NCBI RefSeq assembly: GCF_027409185.1
Contig: NC_084462.1
Coordinates: 154,057,490 to 154,121,489, forward strand
Reading direction: 5' to 3'
DNA: 64,000 bases
Source: Cynocephalus volans
Taxonomy: Eukaryota > Chordata > Mammalia > Dermoptera > Cynocephalidae
Made by a program: the position numbers and the translations under genes. This document shows, piece after piece, positions 24,396-35,799 of the stretch. The number at the start of each line of letters is the position of its first letter. The first letter of the stretch is position 1. The notes under the pieces are model-generated. The model was not told the DNA's origin. It worked only from the letters and a program-made list of their open reading frames with translations, and ran no database searches.

Positions 24396-26051
24396 AGTCC
24401 ACCGGTTTGAGACTATTGACTAACTAAGATGTTGCTGTGGTTGCCAATTTGGTATGGCTACCTCCACGACTGCTCAGTTGGCCTTTAGTGCCTTGTGTGT
24501 ATGGTTGCCTCGGGTCTTGGGCCTCTCCGGGGAGCCACCTTTCTGGTCAGCTTGGACTCTGCTGGGCTGCTGGATCACGTACCACAGGGTGTGTGATCTC
24601 TGCTGAGCTTCCACTTCCCGTGCAGGACTTCTCCCTGTTCCGTGTGCTCTGGCCCAGGCTGTTGGATCGTGCAGTGGCGACCCCACAGGGTGTGTGGTTT
24701 CTGTCCAGTCTCCACCTCCCTGGCCGCACGTCTCCCCGCTCTGTGCGCACTGGGCTGGGCTGGGACGTGTCTTCTGCAACCCTCATCTATCAGCTGGGCC
24801 TTCAAGACACTGTTCGGCACCACCTCGCCCAGGAAGTCTACCAGGTTTCTGCTAGGCACAGACGACCGGTCGCTCTGGGTGCCTTTGTAGCACTGTGTAG
24901 ATCTTTCTCGGGACTTATCACCTTCCTCCTGGTATCACAGTTATTTGTGTACTTGTCTTATCTCCCACACCAGAGCGTGAGCTCCTCGGGGGAGGAGCCT
25001 GCAGCACACGGTTCACCTTTGTATCCCCCCGGCCTGGACGAGTCCAGTGCCCGCCTGCAGACAGCTCTCCGGCAGGTTTAAGCAGACTTGGGAACTCTCC
25101 TACCACACTATTCCCAACCATAAATTGGTTAGGCGTTTTTCTGAACTGGTGGCCTCAGAGATGGTATCTGCCTCCCAGTAACAGGAAGTTTACCAGGGGC
25201 CAGAGTCCAGGGTGTGGTGGAGTGACAGTCGGCCCTGCCCATACTTCCTTGCCCTCCCGACGCTGGCCAGGGACGCCCCACGCCACCAGCCCCACCAGAG
25301 AACCACGGATGGAGTGGGAGTGGAGGCCCACCCGCAAGCCCCGGGAAGCCCCGCGCCGGGGCAAGCAAGTGGGAAGGCTCAGTGAGGAGCCGAGCCAGGC
25401 CGGAGCTGCCACCACCTGAGAAAATGGAGGCAGCCCCGGGGCGGTGAGTGGCCCGGTGATGCAGGCGGAAGCCGGATGGGTGTCAGCCCCCTGAGCGGGG
25501 CCAGGCCAGGGGTCACTCACAGGGCTGTGCCAGGTCTGGCGCTCACTCTCTGCCTCTGGTTTGTCGCCTTCCCCATTCTCGGTTCCTGCCGCCTCGGGCT
25601 GCTTGCTCGGTCCCGCGGGGCAGCTCGGGCGCTCCCAGGAATCTTCTTTTATGCAGGACTGAAACCTCGAATCATGAATAGGGCAGCTGGCCGCCTTCAG
25701 CACAGCCCCGGCCTCCGGGATCCTGTCTGCATCCACAGCAGCCCTGGCGCCGTGTTCCCTGTTTAGAGACTCGCTTTCGCAGCTACGAAACAGTTCTTTT
25801 CCTGTTCCATACTTCAAAGCTGTTGCCTATAAATGGGGCAGCCTCTCCTGCCGAGGACAAAGTGGCGGTCAGCCCCCACGACTGGCCACCAGCAGCGGTC
25901 CTCCCTTAAGAGATGGCGAGAGGAAGGTCCACAAGTTTCCCGGCTGCCTGAGGCCCAGTGGCCGCCTTTTCCACCTCAGCTACTCCACGCCAACCGCCGC
26001 AGCCACCGCCATCTTGAAACCCCCTGAAGCTTGAGATTTGACTGTAGATTT
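24396..26051 (-). promoter_or_regulatory. L1 5' UTR / internal promoter region
   Basis: About 1.65 kb of GC- and CpG-rich sequence upstream of ORF1 on the minus strand. The distal end carries CAAGATGGCGGTGGCTGCGG at about 26,016-25,997, a YY1-type site near the 5' terminus as in other L1 promoters. Near ORF1 there is an imperfect repeat of about 100 bases (cacagggtgtgtg at 24,583 and again at 24,683). The 214- and 220-codon open frames on its two strands are products of base composition. Confidence 0.75.
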
Positions 26052-27446
26052 GTCTTTAGACTTATTTAAAATCCGTTCCTATTATCAAATTCTTATTAAT
26101 TCTGATACCTCTTTTTTTTAATTAGAGTCTCAGTTTTTCTAGCTATATAATCATGTCATCAGGGAAAAAAAGGTTAGCTTGTCTCTTTTCTAATTTGCCA
26201 GTCCAATTATAATGGTGATTTTAATGGAAATTGTTTTCATGTTTTATCATGTAGAATAATATTTGCTGATAGTTTAGTGTAAACAGCTTTTGACATATTT
26301 AAGTTGTTTCCTTTTATTATTGTTTTTGTAGAGTTTTTGTTAGGAATTAGATGAATTTTATCAAATGCCTTTTTAGCATCTATTGATGTGATCATATGTT
26401 TTTTCTCCATTATTTAAATCAAGGATTTTCTTAAGAAATGTTCTGACATTGAGTCACCTCAACAAAGCCTTCCCATTCTGGTATATTGAAGTTTTGTTGT
26501 TGTTTTTTTATATATATTGCTAGGCTCTTTTCACTAGATACTATTTGCTGGTATTTCATTTAGAATTTCTGAAAATATATATTCATTAGTGAGATTGTTC
26601 TATAATTCTCTCTATTTTTGTACTACTTTAATAAGGTTGGGTTGTAAGGTTATGCTGACTTTGTAAAACAATTTAGAGAATTTTAATTTTTCCTACAGCC
26701 TAGAATATTGTGAACAACTTCAGAAGTATCCATTCTTTAAAGTCAGATAAAATCCAGCTCCGAATCTAGTTGGTCCCCTTTTTTAAATGGTAGATTTTCA
26801 ATCATTTTTCCAATTTCTTCTATGGTAAGTAATCTATTCTGGTTTTTCATTTCCTCTTGGGTCAAATTTAATGGTTTGTATTTTGATAGAAATAATTCAT
26901 TTTCTCTGGAACTCTAAATTTGCTGTCATAGAACTGCATGTTGCAGACTGTTAAAATTATTTTCATCTTTTTCTTTTTCGGACTATGGTACGTTTCCTTT
27001 CTCATTCCTAAACTTGTCTGTTTTTACTTTTTCTCTTTTTCCTTTCAAGCCCCTCAAAACAAATATATACAAGAAAAGGACACATCATAAGCCATATTCA
27101 AAACTGTGCTTCCTAAAACTAAATTATAAGGATATATGGTATAAAATATAAAAAGATATAAAGTGAAAAAGAATTCTCCTTTCTACTTCTGTCCCCAGCC
27201 ACTCAGTGCCCCTCCCAAGACACTACCACTGTAGACTAGTTCATTTCCTCACTTCCTCAAATCAATGCTTATCCCATTCTCACTCTTCCTTCATTTTTAA
27301 CATATGCATTTAAGTATAAATTTTCCTCTAAGAACTGCTTTAGCTGCATACCAGAGTTTTAATATGTTGTTTTATTAATTCAAATTTTTTTCTAATTTCC
27401 ATTGTGATTTCTTCCTTGACCCATAGGTTATTTAGAAACTTATTTC

Positions 27447-27955
27447 TTTTTTTTTTTTTTTTTTACTCACCACTATACAAATGAGGGTGAAAACATATTT
27501 CTTAATTTAAGTCATAGATCATATTATTTTTCTCAATTATCCACTCCTTCCTTACTATAGTAGTGTTACACATTGCGCACCCCATTGGCTTTGGATTCAG
27601 CCATGTGTTTTTCCTAGGCCAATAGACTGTGAGTAGATGTGTGACATATTGGAGCAGTGCTTTACACTTGATTGTGTGTTTTGGCCAGGCCTTTTTTACT
27701 TCAGTGCCTCCTACCATGAGAAAGACATGTCCTATGTGGTGGTTGCTCCTTCAACATGTGACCCAAAATAAAAAGACAAAGAAAGCAGACCTGAAGCTAA
27801 CCCATTGTTGGGAGCAGGGCTGCAACAGTGACATTAACATGAATGAGAAATAAACATGTATTGTAAGTCAGAGAGAGTCTGAGGTTGTTTGTCTGCAGGA
27901 TAACCTAATTAAAGCTGACGAATACAGTTTGCACACACAAAGAGGATCTATTTTC
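27447..27955 (-). mobile_element. Unidentified retroposed sequence with poly-A tail
   Basis: The old L1 text stops at tatttagaaacttatttc and resumes at about 27,955 (aattatctttttttg). The 500 bases between begin with an 18-base T run at 27,447-27,464, i.e. a poly-A tail on the minus strand. The body contains tcatggtaggaggcactg and ggttatcctgcagac on the minus strand. I do not recognise the family; it may be a processed transcript or an old LTR or LINE end. A duplication around tatttc/tattttc is suggestive only. Confidence 0.5.
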
Positions 27956-29490
27956 TAATTATCTTTTTTTGTTGTTGATTTCTGGTATAATTGCATTGTG
28001 GTCCCAAAACACACACTCTATGACTTTAATCATTTTAAATTTGTCAAGAATTGCTTTAAATAGCTCAGCATATATTTAAGTTTTATAAATATTACTTGGT
28101 CTTGAAAAGAATATGTATTCTGCAGTAATTTGATACAATGTATTATATGTTGATAAGTCTATTAAGTTTGCTCATCATATTGTTCAAATCTTCCATGTGC
28201 TTACTGATTTTTGTTTACTTGTCCAATAACTTACTGAGAGATGTATGTTAAAACATTCCATTGTTAGGATTTGCTGGTTTCTCTGTGTAGTTCTGTCAAT
28301 TTTTGTTTTATATATCTTAAGTCATACTTATTAGGTACATCCAAATGTAGATTTATTGGATCATCCTGGTGAATTGAACCTGTAATCATTAAGAAGTGAC
28401 TATTTAATTTTTAGTTATGCTTTTTGCTTTAAAATCTATATTGTCTAATACTAACATAGCCACAACTGTCTCTTCTTATTAACATGCTACACTTTTACTC
28501 TCTTTTGACTCTCAAACTTTTTATATCCTTATGTTTTAGATGTGTCTCCTTTAAATAGCAGATAGTAGGGTTTTGTTTTGTTTTGTTTTGTACTCAGTCT
28601 GACAATCTCTGTCTTTTAACTGAAGCATTTAGTCTACATACAGTTAATTTAAATTCTAATATATTTAGATTAAAATCTATTATATTACTATTATTATTTC
28701 TATTTGTTTCATATGTTTTATGTCCTTTTCTCTACTTTTTGTCTTCTGAATCAATTGAGCATTTTCTTATTTTATTCTCTTACCCTCTTTGAAGTTATAT
28801 ATTCTTTTTCTATTCTTTTAGTGTGTACATTAAAAATCACAATATGCATACTTATCAAAATCTAATGTAATCAGTACATCTACTCCTCCCAGAAAATGCA
28901 AGAAAATCTTAGAATATTTAACTCCATGTATCCCACTCCCAACTTATATGTTATTATTGTCATGTATTTTATTTTAAAACTCTACAGTGGGTGTTCTTCT
29001 ACATAACCCATTTATTTACCCCTTACTTTGTTCTTTATTCCTTCACTTATCTCCAGCTTTTCATCTGAGATCATTTTCATTCTATTTGAAAGAAAATGTG
29101 CTTTAGAATTTCCTTTAGTTGGCTTGCTAGTAGTGAACTCTCAGTTTTTGTTTGTCCAATAAAATTATCTTTATTTTATCTTCATTGTTTTTTTTTGCTC
29201 AATTTTGTAGCTTTGAAATAATTTTAAATGTAAAGAAATTTGCAAGACTAGAATAAAGAACTCGTGTTTTCCTGAACCATGTGTGGAAATAAGCTGCCAA
29301 CATGATAGCTTAACATCACGCTTAAACACCTTAATGTGTAATTCTTATAAACAAGGGCATTCACTACATAACCAAAATACAAGTATCAAAATCAGGAAAT
29401 TAACAATATAGATTATCACCATCTAATTTAGAGTCCTATTCAAGTTTTGCATATTGTTCCAATAACATCCTGTAGAAAACAAAAAGACCC

Positions 29491-29584
29491 AGGCCAGCTG
29501 GTTAGCTCAGTTGGTTAGAGCGTGTTCTTATAACACCAGGGTCAATGATCTGGATCCATGTACTGGCTGCCAAAGAGAAAAAAA
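29491..29584 (+). mobile_element. tRNA-Ile-derived SINE, monomer
   Basis: GGCCAGCTGGTTAGCTCAGT, ttataacaccagggtc and ggatccatgtactggctgcc identify the SINE head, with a short GAGAAAAAAA tail. Flanks aaaaagaccca (left) and aaaaagatcca (right) form a target-site duplication with one difference. Confidence 0.88.
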
Positions 29585-30068
29585 GATCCAATTCAGATGA
29601 CATGTTGCATTAAGTTGTCATGTCTCTTTAGTCTCCTTCAATCTGGAATATTTCCTTAGACATTCCTTGTCTTCCATGATTTTGAAACATTTGAAGATTA
29701 CAGGACAGTTATTTTGTAGAATGTCCCTTGATATGAGTGAGTCTGATGTTTCTTCATGGTTAGATTTAGGTTATGTGTTTTGGCAGGAATATTACAAAAG
29801 TGATGCTGTGTTCTTCTCACTGCATCCCATCAGATGGTACCCAATCTAGATTTGTGTCATTACTGGTGATATTAACTTTGATCACTTGATTAAGGTGGTA
29901 TCTGCCAGCCTTCTTCACTGTATAGTAACTCTTTTCCTCTTTGTAATTACAAAGTGTTTTTAGGAGATATTTTGAAATTACAGTATGTATATATCCTTAC
30001 ATCATCAAATGCTTGCCCTCTAGTTTCAGCATCCATTGATGTTTCTTTGCTGAGTTAATTATTACTAT

Positions 30069-30939
30069 TGAGATAGGAGGTGCTCAGTTTCCCTGGGTTG
30101 GTGTTTCAGGACACACCTCTGGGTTTCAAAACACTCCCTAAGGTCTCAGGCTCTCCCTTTAGGCCCTTCTCTAGAGGAAAGTTACTGTTGCTTGTTAGAC
30201 CTGTTTTTGGCACTAACACAGGGAAATTGAGACTGCAAGGGGTTTGGCTTATGCAAATCCAGTGGCTGGGCATGCTCAGTAGAGAAGGGTTATATGACCC
30301 TGGCAACCAAGCAAGCTCTTTAAAGTGGACTTAATCCCTTGAATGACCTTCCACTAGAAGTGCTAAAGAGCACAGAATATTCTTGAATATATTCAGTGCA
30401 TGTGATAGGATCTGATGAATGAACATGCTCCAAAAAGAGACCAAATAAGCACGTGTAAGACTGTGTGACTTAACAGGGAACCACCCCCTTAACTGAATAT
30501 TAATTAGATAGCATGAATATGAATTAGATAGCAAAACTATAAAAGCTGAATCCCAGCAGAAGTGGGGTTGTTGCTCACTTTCCTGGGGCCAACCTGCACT
30601 TCACCGGCTGAGCTGTGTATGCTTTACTTCTGTGTTAAAGCTTACTTTTAGCAGGTAGCTGCTCACTCTCTTAGGCCAGCCTGTACTCTCTCCTAAACTT
30701 TAAGTGTGTATTTCTTACTTTTGTGTTAAACTTGGTGTGGGCACTTCTCAGTCACTGGAGCTATGCTGCACTCTCTCTGTGAAATCTGTATCTCTTATTT
30801 GTCATATTAAACCTGTTCTCACTTTCTACTGCAACTCTGTTCTTGAATTCTTTCCTGTGGTGGAGTCAAGAACGTGGTAAGAGGACAGGGTGGGTTGAGG
30901 TTGACTACCAGGCCTCCAAGACCCTCTCCTCTGGCATCA
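30069..30939 (+). mobile_element. Solo LTR of a class I endogenous retrovirus
   Basis: The old L1 sequence ttattactat/gatgattgcc is split here. The insert starts TG and ends CA, and the 4-base target CTAT is duplicated at 30,065 and 30,940, as for gammaretrovirus-like (ERV1) insertions. Inside are a TATAAAAG box at about 30,538, three degenerate repeats after it, each ending in a TTAAA-type signal, and no coding sequence. At 871 bases it is long for an LTR. The family name is unknown to me. Confidence 0.75.
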
Positions 30940-31548
30940 CTATGATGATTGCCAAATAGTAATTTTCTAACTCAATCATCCCTTCTCCATTTATTCATTG
31001 ACATTCTACTTTAAGAAAAAGTTTTATCTTCTCACTTCTTTATTCATTTAGTTATATCAGTATGGACTTGATGATTCCTATTTATTCAATGGGTTATAAT
31101 CCATTACTAATATTATTCATTCCAATTCTCAAATAGTCCCAGATTTGGCCAGAAGGAGCCCCTTCAAATTGGATATTCCAGATTCATCTTAGACTTTCTC
31201 AGCCCTAACTCTGGAATCAGCCATTTCTCACAAAAACAACAACAATACAAAACCTGGTTCCTTCTGGTAGAAAATAGTATTTTGGTACCAAGATCTGAAC
31301 ACTAGTTGTGCTTATTACTATTGGGTGCTGGCTGCTCCTGAGCCCTCTCTGTGGCCAGAGATAGGAAATACATACATATGTACATACACACATTTACATG
31401 TGTATTTTGTGTGTGTATTTCCATTATCTCACGTTAGTACCTCAATTCCAACCTAGTTTTCTATCTTTCTAATGTATAGCTCCCTTCTGCAACAGTGAGA
31501 ACCCCATCTCCCATTATTTGCAAAATATTTACTTATTGAATTATATTA

Positions 31549-31912
31549 TGGGCTAAATTGTATCCCCCCCAAAATTCAGGGAAACCCTAACTCCTAGTAC
31601 TTCATAATATGACTGTATTAGGAGATAGAGCCTTTAAAGAGATGATTAAGTTAAAAGGAAGTCATTAGGCTGGGTCCTAATCCAATTTGACTGGTGTCCT
31701 CATAAGAAGAGGAAATTTGGACACCAGGGATGCTTGCACACAGAGGAAAGGCCATCTACAAGCCAAGGAGAGAGGCCTCAGAAGAAAACAAACCCGTTGA
31801 AACCTGGATCTTGGACTTCTACCCTCCTGAACTGTGAGAAAATAAATTTCTGTTGTTTAAAGCCACCTAGTCTGTGGTATTTTGTTATGGCAGTCCTAGC
31901 AAACTAATACAG
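31549..31912 (+). mobile_element. MaLR-type LTR (ERVL-MaLR)
   Basis: Starts near tgggctaaattgtatccccc and runs through ggagatagagcctttaaagag, tggtgtcctcataagaagag and gaactgtgagaaaataaatttc. It ends tatggcagtcctagcaaactaa. This is the layout of mammal-wide MLT/MST-type LTRs, with an AATAAA signal near 31,841. Confidence 0.82.
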
Positions 31913-33040
31913 ATCCACCCAGCCAAAGGCAATTTCATCTAAAACCAGCACCTACAAATGTTTTGTGATAGTCCAGCCTGCCACAAGCAAGTTCTGAGAA
32001 GCCCCTATTTCTGTAGCAATCTCATGTTCTATATACATTCAGTATTCTCTGCTGAACAACTGGCTGTGCACAGTCTCAGAGTGTTTGCAGAGACTGGTTT
32101 GGTGTTATATAGTTAAGAGGCCAACGGATTTTGTGCGAACATACATTCTGTACATGTTGCACTATGATAGACCCTATTCGTTCTGATGATCTCCCCAATG
32201 GCTCAGCCAATCTGCAACACTGACAACGCATATTTACAGAACACCAGAGAGCACAATCTCTGACACAAAGAAACGAGCTCAGAGCTTAGCTTGTTCCTTA
32301 CTAGAGCATTGCTCAAATTGCTACCCCCTCCGGAAGTGTGCTTTAAATTGCACTACCTTATTACCTTAACTTATTCAAAATTTCAGAAACCTGAAAATGA
32401 CTCTAAATCACAGATCCCAAATCCTTTATCTCACCCAGTTTTACTCCTCTTGGAATTTATGTCCTGACTTCACGAGACTAAGAGTGATTGCTCTGGCTGC
32501 TTGCACTACACAATCTGCTGGGGGCTGGAAGCCCCAGCTGTGCTTTCTCTGCCTCTGACACCTCCCCTGGCAATAAACAGAACTCTATCAGGCCTTCTCT
32601 AATGAGTCCTGCAGCAATGGGCAACACTGCAGCTCATTAATGGTGGCACAGCATCATAGGGCTAGTGGGAACAAATGTTTATTTGGTTTGAGAAAATGAG
32701 CCAACCCTAGACACTGTCCACAGAGGTACAACGGGAAGAAGCCATTTACAGAAAAAGAAGCTTATTTTGCTGAAACCTCCACTGTAAGATGAGGTAGTTA
32801 AAGCTTCTGCAACAGGAACACATCATGGCTGAATTTTAGCTTTGTTTGAAGGAGCTGCCTTTTAAGGAGAGAAGAAATCACACTTATGCCTCAGAATGGG
32901 AAAACAGATGCCTAGAAAAGCTCCTTCTGCAATTCTCTGTTACTTTTCTAGCTTTTGCTCAAGGAGATGCAGCTAAGCTGCTGGGATTTCCACTATGTCT
33001 GTGGAGGAAGGTGATCATGCAGACTTTTGGGTTCAGTTTC
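31913..33040. other. Intergenic sequence, no gene seen
   Basis: No exon homology or recognised repeat. The 102-codon open frame that begins at 32,846 runs into the adjacent MIR and shows no recognisable product. Confidence 0.5.
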
Positions 33041-33044
33041 ACTG

Positions 33045-33285
33045 AGGTCTCAAGTGCTCACTGTGGGTCAGGGACGGTTCTAAGTGCTTTGCATGATCCA
33101 AGTACATATAATCCTCACATTGAGGTGAATACTCTTATTATCCTCATTTCTTAGATGGCAAAACTGAGGCTCAGAAAGGTCAAGTAACATGCCCAAAGTT
33201 CCACAGCTAAACTGTGAAGGCACAGGAATGTGAACACATGCTTACTGCTCCACATCACACAGCTTTAACCTTTAGGCTGTATTTT
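33045..33285 (+). repeat. MIR SINE fragment
   Basis: Sense MIR covering nearly the whole element: gtgggtcagggacggttc, taagtgctttgcatgatcc, aaactgaggctcagaaagg, tcaagtaacatgcccaaag. Diverged. Confidence 0.82.
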
Positions 33286-33726
33286 GGGTGATGATTAACA
33301 GTAATAAGCAATATTTATAAAGTGTCTTCTTTCCAATACACAAAACACTTTCAAATAAGTTGTCTCATTTATACAAACTGCGATACTTTTCTAATCTCAA
33401 AAGCTAGGTTCACAAGTCCCTCAAATTACCTCCTTTAATGCATAACAGAGGACTAGGTAGTCGAATTTGGGACAGAACAAGGAAGAAATTGATTTTGTGA
33501 AGATTAGCCCATAGGTTTTGACTCACCTGAGATAGGGGGTGGGGGTGGGAGACACAATTTAAATTTAATGTAAGGAAGAGGGTCCTTACTCTAGCCTACT
33601 TGGTTTACCTAATTTTATACAAATGCAATCCCAGAAAACACAACAGAGAGGCTCATCCAATCCCTATGCCCTTCTGGGGCCAGGAACAACATTCCCATCA
33701 GATTTTTTTTTTTTTTAAAACCCAGG

Positions 33727-34220
33727 GCTTTCTTTCTCTCCCTTTCTGGCATCCAAGATGTTGAAGCGAGGACATGGTGAGTCCATATACTCTGGATGGA
33801 AATTCCGGATTTCCCTGGTTCTTCCAGTGGGAGCCATGATCAACTGTGCTGACAACACAGGAGCCAAAAATCTGTATATCATCTCTGTGAAGGGGATCAA
33901 GGGACGCCTGAACAGACTTCCCACCACTGGCGTGGGTGACATGGTGATGATGGCCACAGTCAAGAAAGGCAAACCAGAGCTCAGAAAGAAGGTACATCCA
34001 GCAGTGGTAATTCGACAACAAAAGTCATACCGAAGAAAACATGGCGTGTTTCTTTATTTTGAAGATAATGCAGGGGTCATAGTAAACAATAAAGGTGAGA
34101 TGAAAGGTTCTGCCATCACAGGACCAGCTGCAAAGGAGTATGCAGACTTGCATCCAGGATTGCGTCTAATGCTGGCAGCATTGCATGATTCTCCAGTGTA
34201 TTTGTAAAAAAAAATAAAAA
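33727..34220 (+). pseudogene. RPL23: RPL23 processed pseudogene
   Basis: Intronless copy of the mRNA for ribosomal protein uL14 (RPL23). The ATG at 33,758 follows a short pyrimidine-rich 5' UTR, and the body carries landmarks such as [20 protein letters not shown] and [20 protein letters not shown]. Normal RPL23 has 140 residues; this frame runs to 149. A one-base deletion after the conserved ADL (about 34,150) shifts the end out of frame. The original C-terminus and stop TGA (34,186) survive in another frame. There is an extra in-frame ATG (MM at about 33,946) and several substitutions at conserved N-terminal sites. An A-rich tail follows at 34,206-34,220. Flanks aaaacccagg (33,717) and aacacccagg (34,221) look like an imperfect target duplication. 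No promoter is evident, and function is unlikely. Confidence 0.95.
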
Positions 34221-34230
34221 AACACCCAGG

Positions 34231-35590
34231 CACCTGCACACACCCATGAATTAAGTTGGCTTCAAGTCCTTCTGTAGTTATCTAGGGCAGGATTCTTCTC
34301 CACTCCATCATGTCCCCTAAGGGCAATCCTCCTATCAATGTTAAGCAGAAATTCTAATGCAGAAGAAACAAGGGAAGCAGTAAGGTTTGAACAACTACAT
34401 GCTTCAATTTTTTTCCCTGCTCTTATTCTACAGGATTTTTTTCCCTTCTGTCAATCTTGTAGCTTTTTATGTTTATAAAGCTGTTGACACCAATAAAGTC
34501 GGTCCAGGAAAACAATGCACATCCTTTTAATGTTCTTCTGTCTTGCTGAGGAAATGAATGATGCTCATGAAAACTATAGCAAGGTACTCTTCCTGTGAGT
34601 CCCTCCTCATTCTCTAGTCTAGACCATTCTTGGAAGAAAACCCCACATTTGCACAAAGAGTGGGGGAAAGTTTTTAAAATTATTTGAAGAATCCTCCAAA
34701 TAAAAGCACAATTCTTGGCACCAACCCCTGCAATGGCTTGTCTCTGAGTCCAAGAAAGGCCTCTGATTCCTAATGACTGAGACCCTTCCCTGCAGCAGGG
34801 AGTGGAGAAATGCACAGCTGAGGATAAATCCTGATGAAGGAAATGCAGTTCTGGACTATAAAGAAACCAAAAATGACATTACTTGGGTAATCTAGATGCC
34901 TGGGGAGGTCGAGTCACAACAATGTGCACACACTCCCTTGAATGTACAACTTCAGATACTTAGCCATCAGGTTAGGGAAGAACAAGAGGGTAATCCATTC
35001 TGCACTCAGATCCAGAAAGACAAGCCTGGCTAATGTTTTCCTTTTTAACTAATCAGACTGCTTTTGAAAGTCATATTGCATAAGAATATGTATTGACCTG
35101 GAAAAAAAAAAAAAAAACTGTTCATAATAAATTGTTTAAACAAGCAAACAAAAAAAAGTGACTTCCTCAAAGAGCCCCTTCCTGAAATAGAATTCAACAC
35201 AGATGGTTCAGGAGACTTTCATGAAGGAACTACTAGCAGAGGTTCAGGCAAGGTAAAGGGAAACAAGACCTTTGGGACACCCAGGAGCTAGCAAGAGCGG
35301 GAAGCTATTACCACTAGGAGGCTTGAAGGAACAAAGGAAAGAAATGGAATTTCTGGGGCCTGGAAGAGAGACCACTGCCAGAAAACACATCCCAAAACAG
35401 GAAGGGAGCAAGCAAAACCCTCATTTCTCTCTCCTCCCACTCACCTATCTACTAGCCTCCCATTGGTTGAACTTAACCAGAAAGCTGGCAGCAAAGGAGC
35501 CAAGGTAGATTTTGTAGATGTATACAGCAGGCCAAAGATGGGTAGAGAGTAGATGGGGGCAGGGGAAACACAAAGAGAGAATAGCCAACA
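34231..35590. other. Intergenic sequence, no gene seen
   Basis: No exon homology. There is an A run at 35,102-35,118 and a second A-rich stretch at about 35,150. The 130-codon minus-strand frame at 34,423-34,815 shows no recognisable product. Confidence 0.5.
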
Positions 35591-35790
35591 CCCCACCCAA
35601 AGTAGCACCCCAGTCACTTCTTACCACATCATCCTGTTTTATCACGGCACTTTTCATTATTTTCTTTTTAGTTCTTTGTCCTCCCTTCCCCACCATTAGA
35701 ATGTAAGCTCCTTGAAAGCAAGGAATTTCTATCTTGTTCAAAACTCTATTTCCACATGGAATGTTGGAGCCCAGGAAGAGTGAGGATGGC
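35591..35790 (-). repeat. L2 LINE fragment
   Basis: Reverse-complement L2 3' end: cttcttaccacatcatcctg, agaatgtaagctccttgaaag, then caaggaatttctatcttg. Old, with no coding capacity. Confidence 0.6.
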
Positions 35791-35799
35791 ATCCTCATG

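Larger units (their letters stand above)
22087..26063 (-). mobile_element. L1 with complete ends and a large internal deletion
   Basis: Target-site duplication gtctttagactt at 22,087-22,098 and 26,052-26,063 brackets about 3.95 kb. Minus-strand order: 5' UTR with YY1-type CAAGATGGCGG about 35 bases from the start (26,051 downward), ORF1 (start 24,395), a jump into late ORF2 (about 23,617), ORF2 end, then a 3' UTR with a long G-rich tract (22,180-22,205, seen as C-rich here). It ends in a poly-A tail at about 22,112-22,099. About 2.8 kb is missing: the end of ORF1, the spacer, and the endonuclease and most of the reverse transcriptase of ORF2. It is much less diverged than the L1 it sits in. 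Confidence 0.85.
18440..31540 (-). mobile_element. Old antisense L1 split by later insertions
   Basis: A single old L1 (L1M-like) reads in antisense through 18,440-19,177, 19,310-19,482, 19,656-20,154, 21,605-22,086, 26,064-27,446, 27,956-29,490, 29,585-30,068 and 30,944-31,540. Continuity is shown by sequence resuming exactly after each insertion. For example the target aaccaatatc is duplicated around 20,155-21,594, gtctttagactt around the young L1, and ctat around the LTR. Translation of 19,892-20,113 minus (start MDPYLTSYTQINSRWRR) resembles the ORF2 region after the reverse transcriptase. The part after 29,210 belongs to L1M-type non-ORF sequence. No intact frame remains. Together the pieces make roughly 5-6 kb spread over 13 kb. 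Confidence 0.75.

Noticed and set aside
24437-25817. 214- and 220-codon open frames
   Set aside because: They lie in the GC-rich 5' UTR of an L1 and overlap on both strands; no match to any protein.
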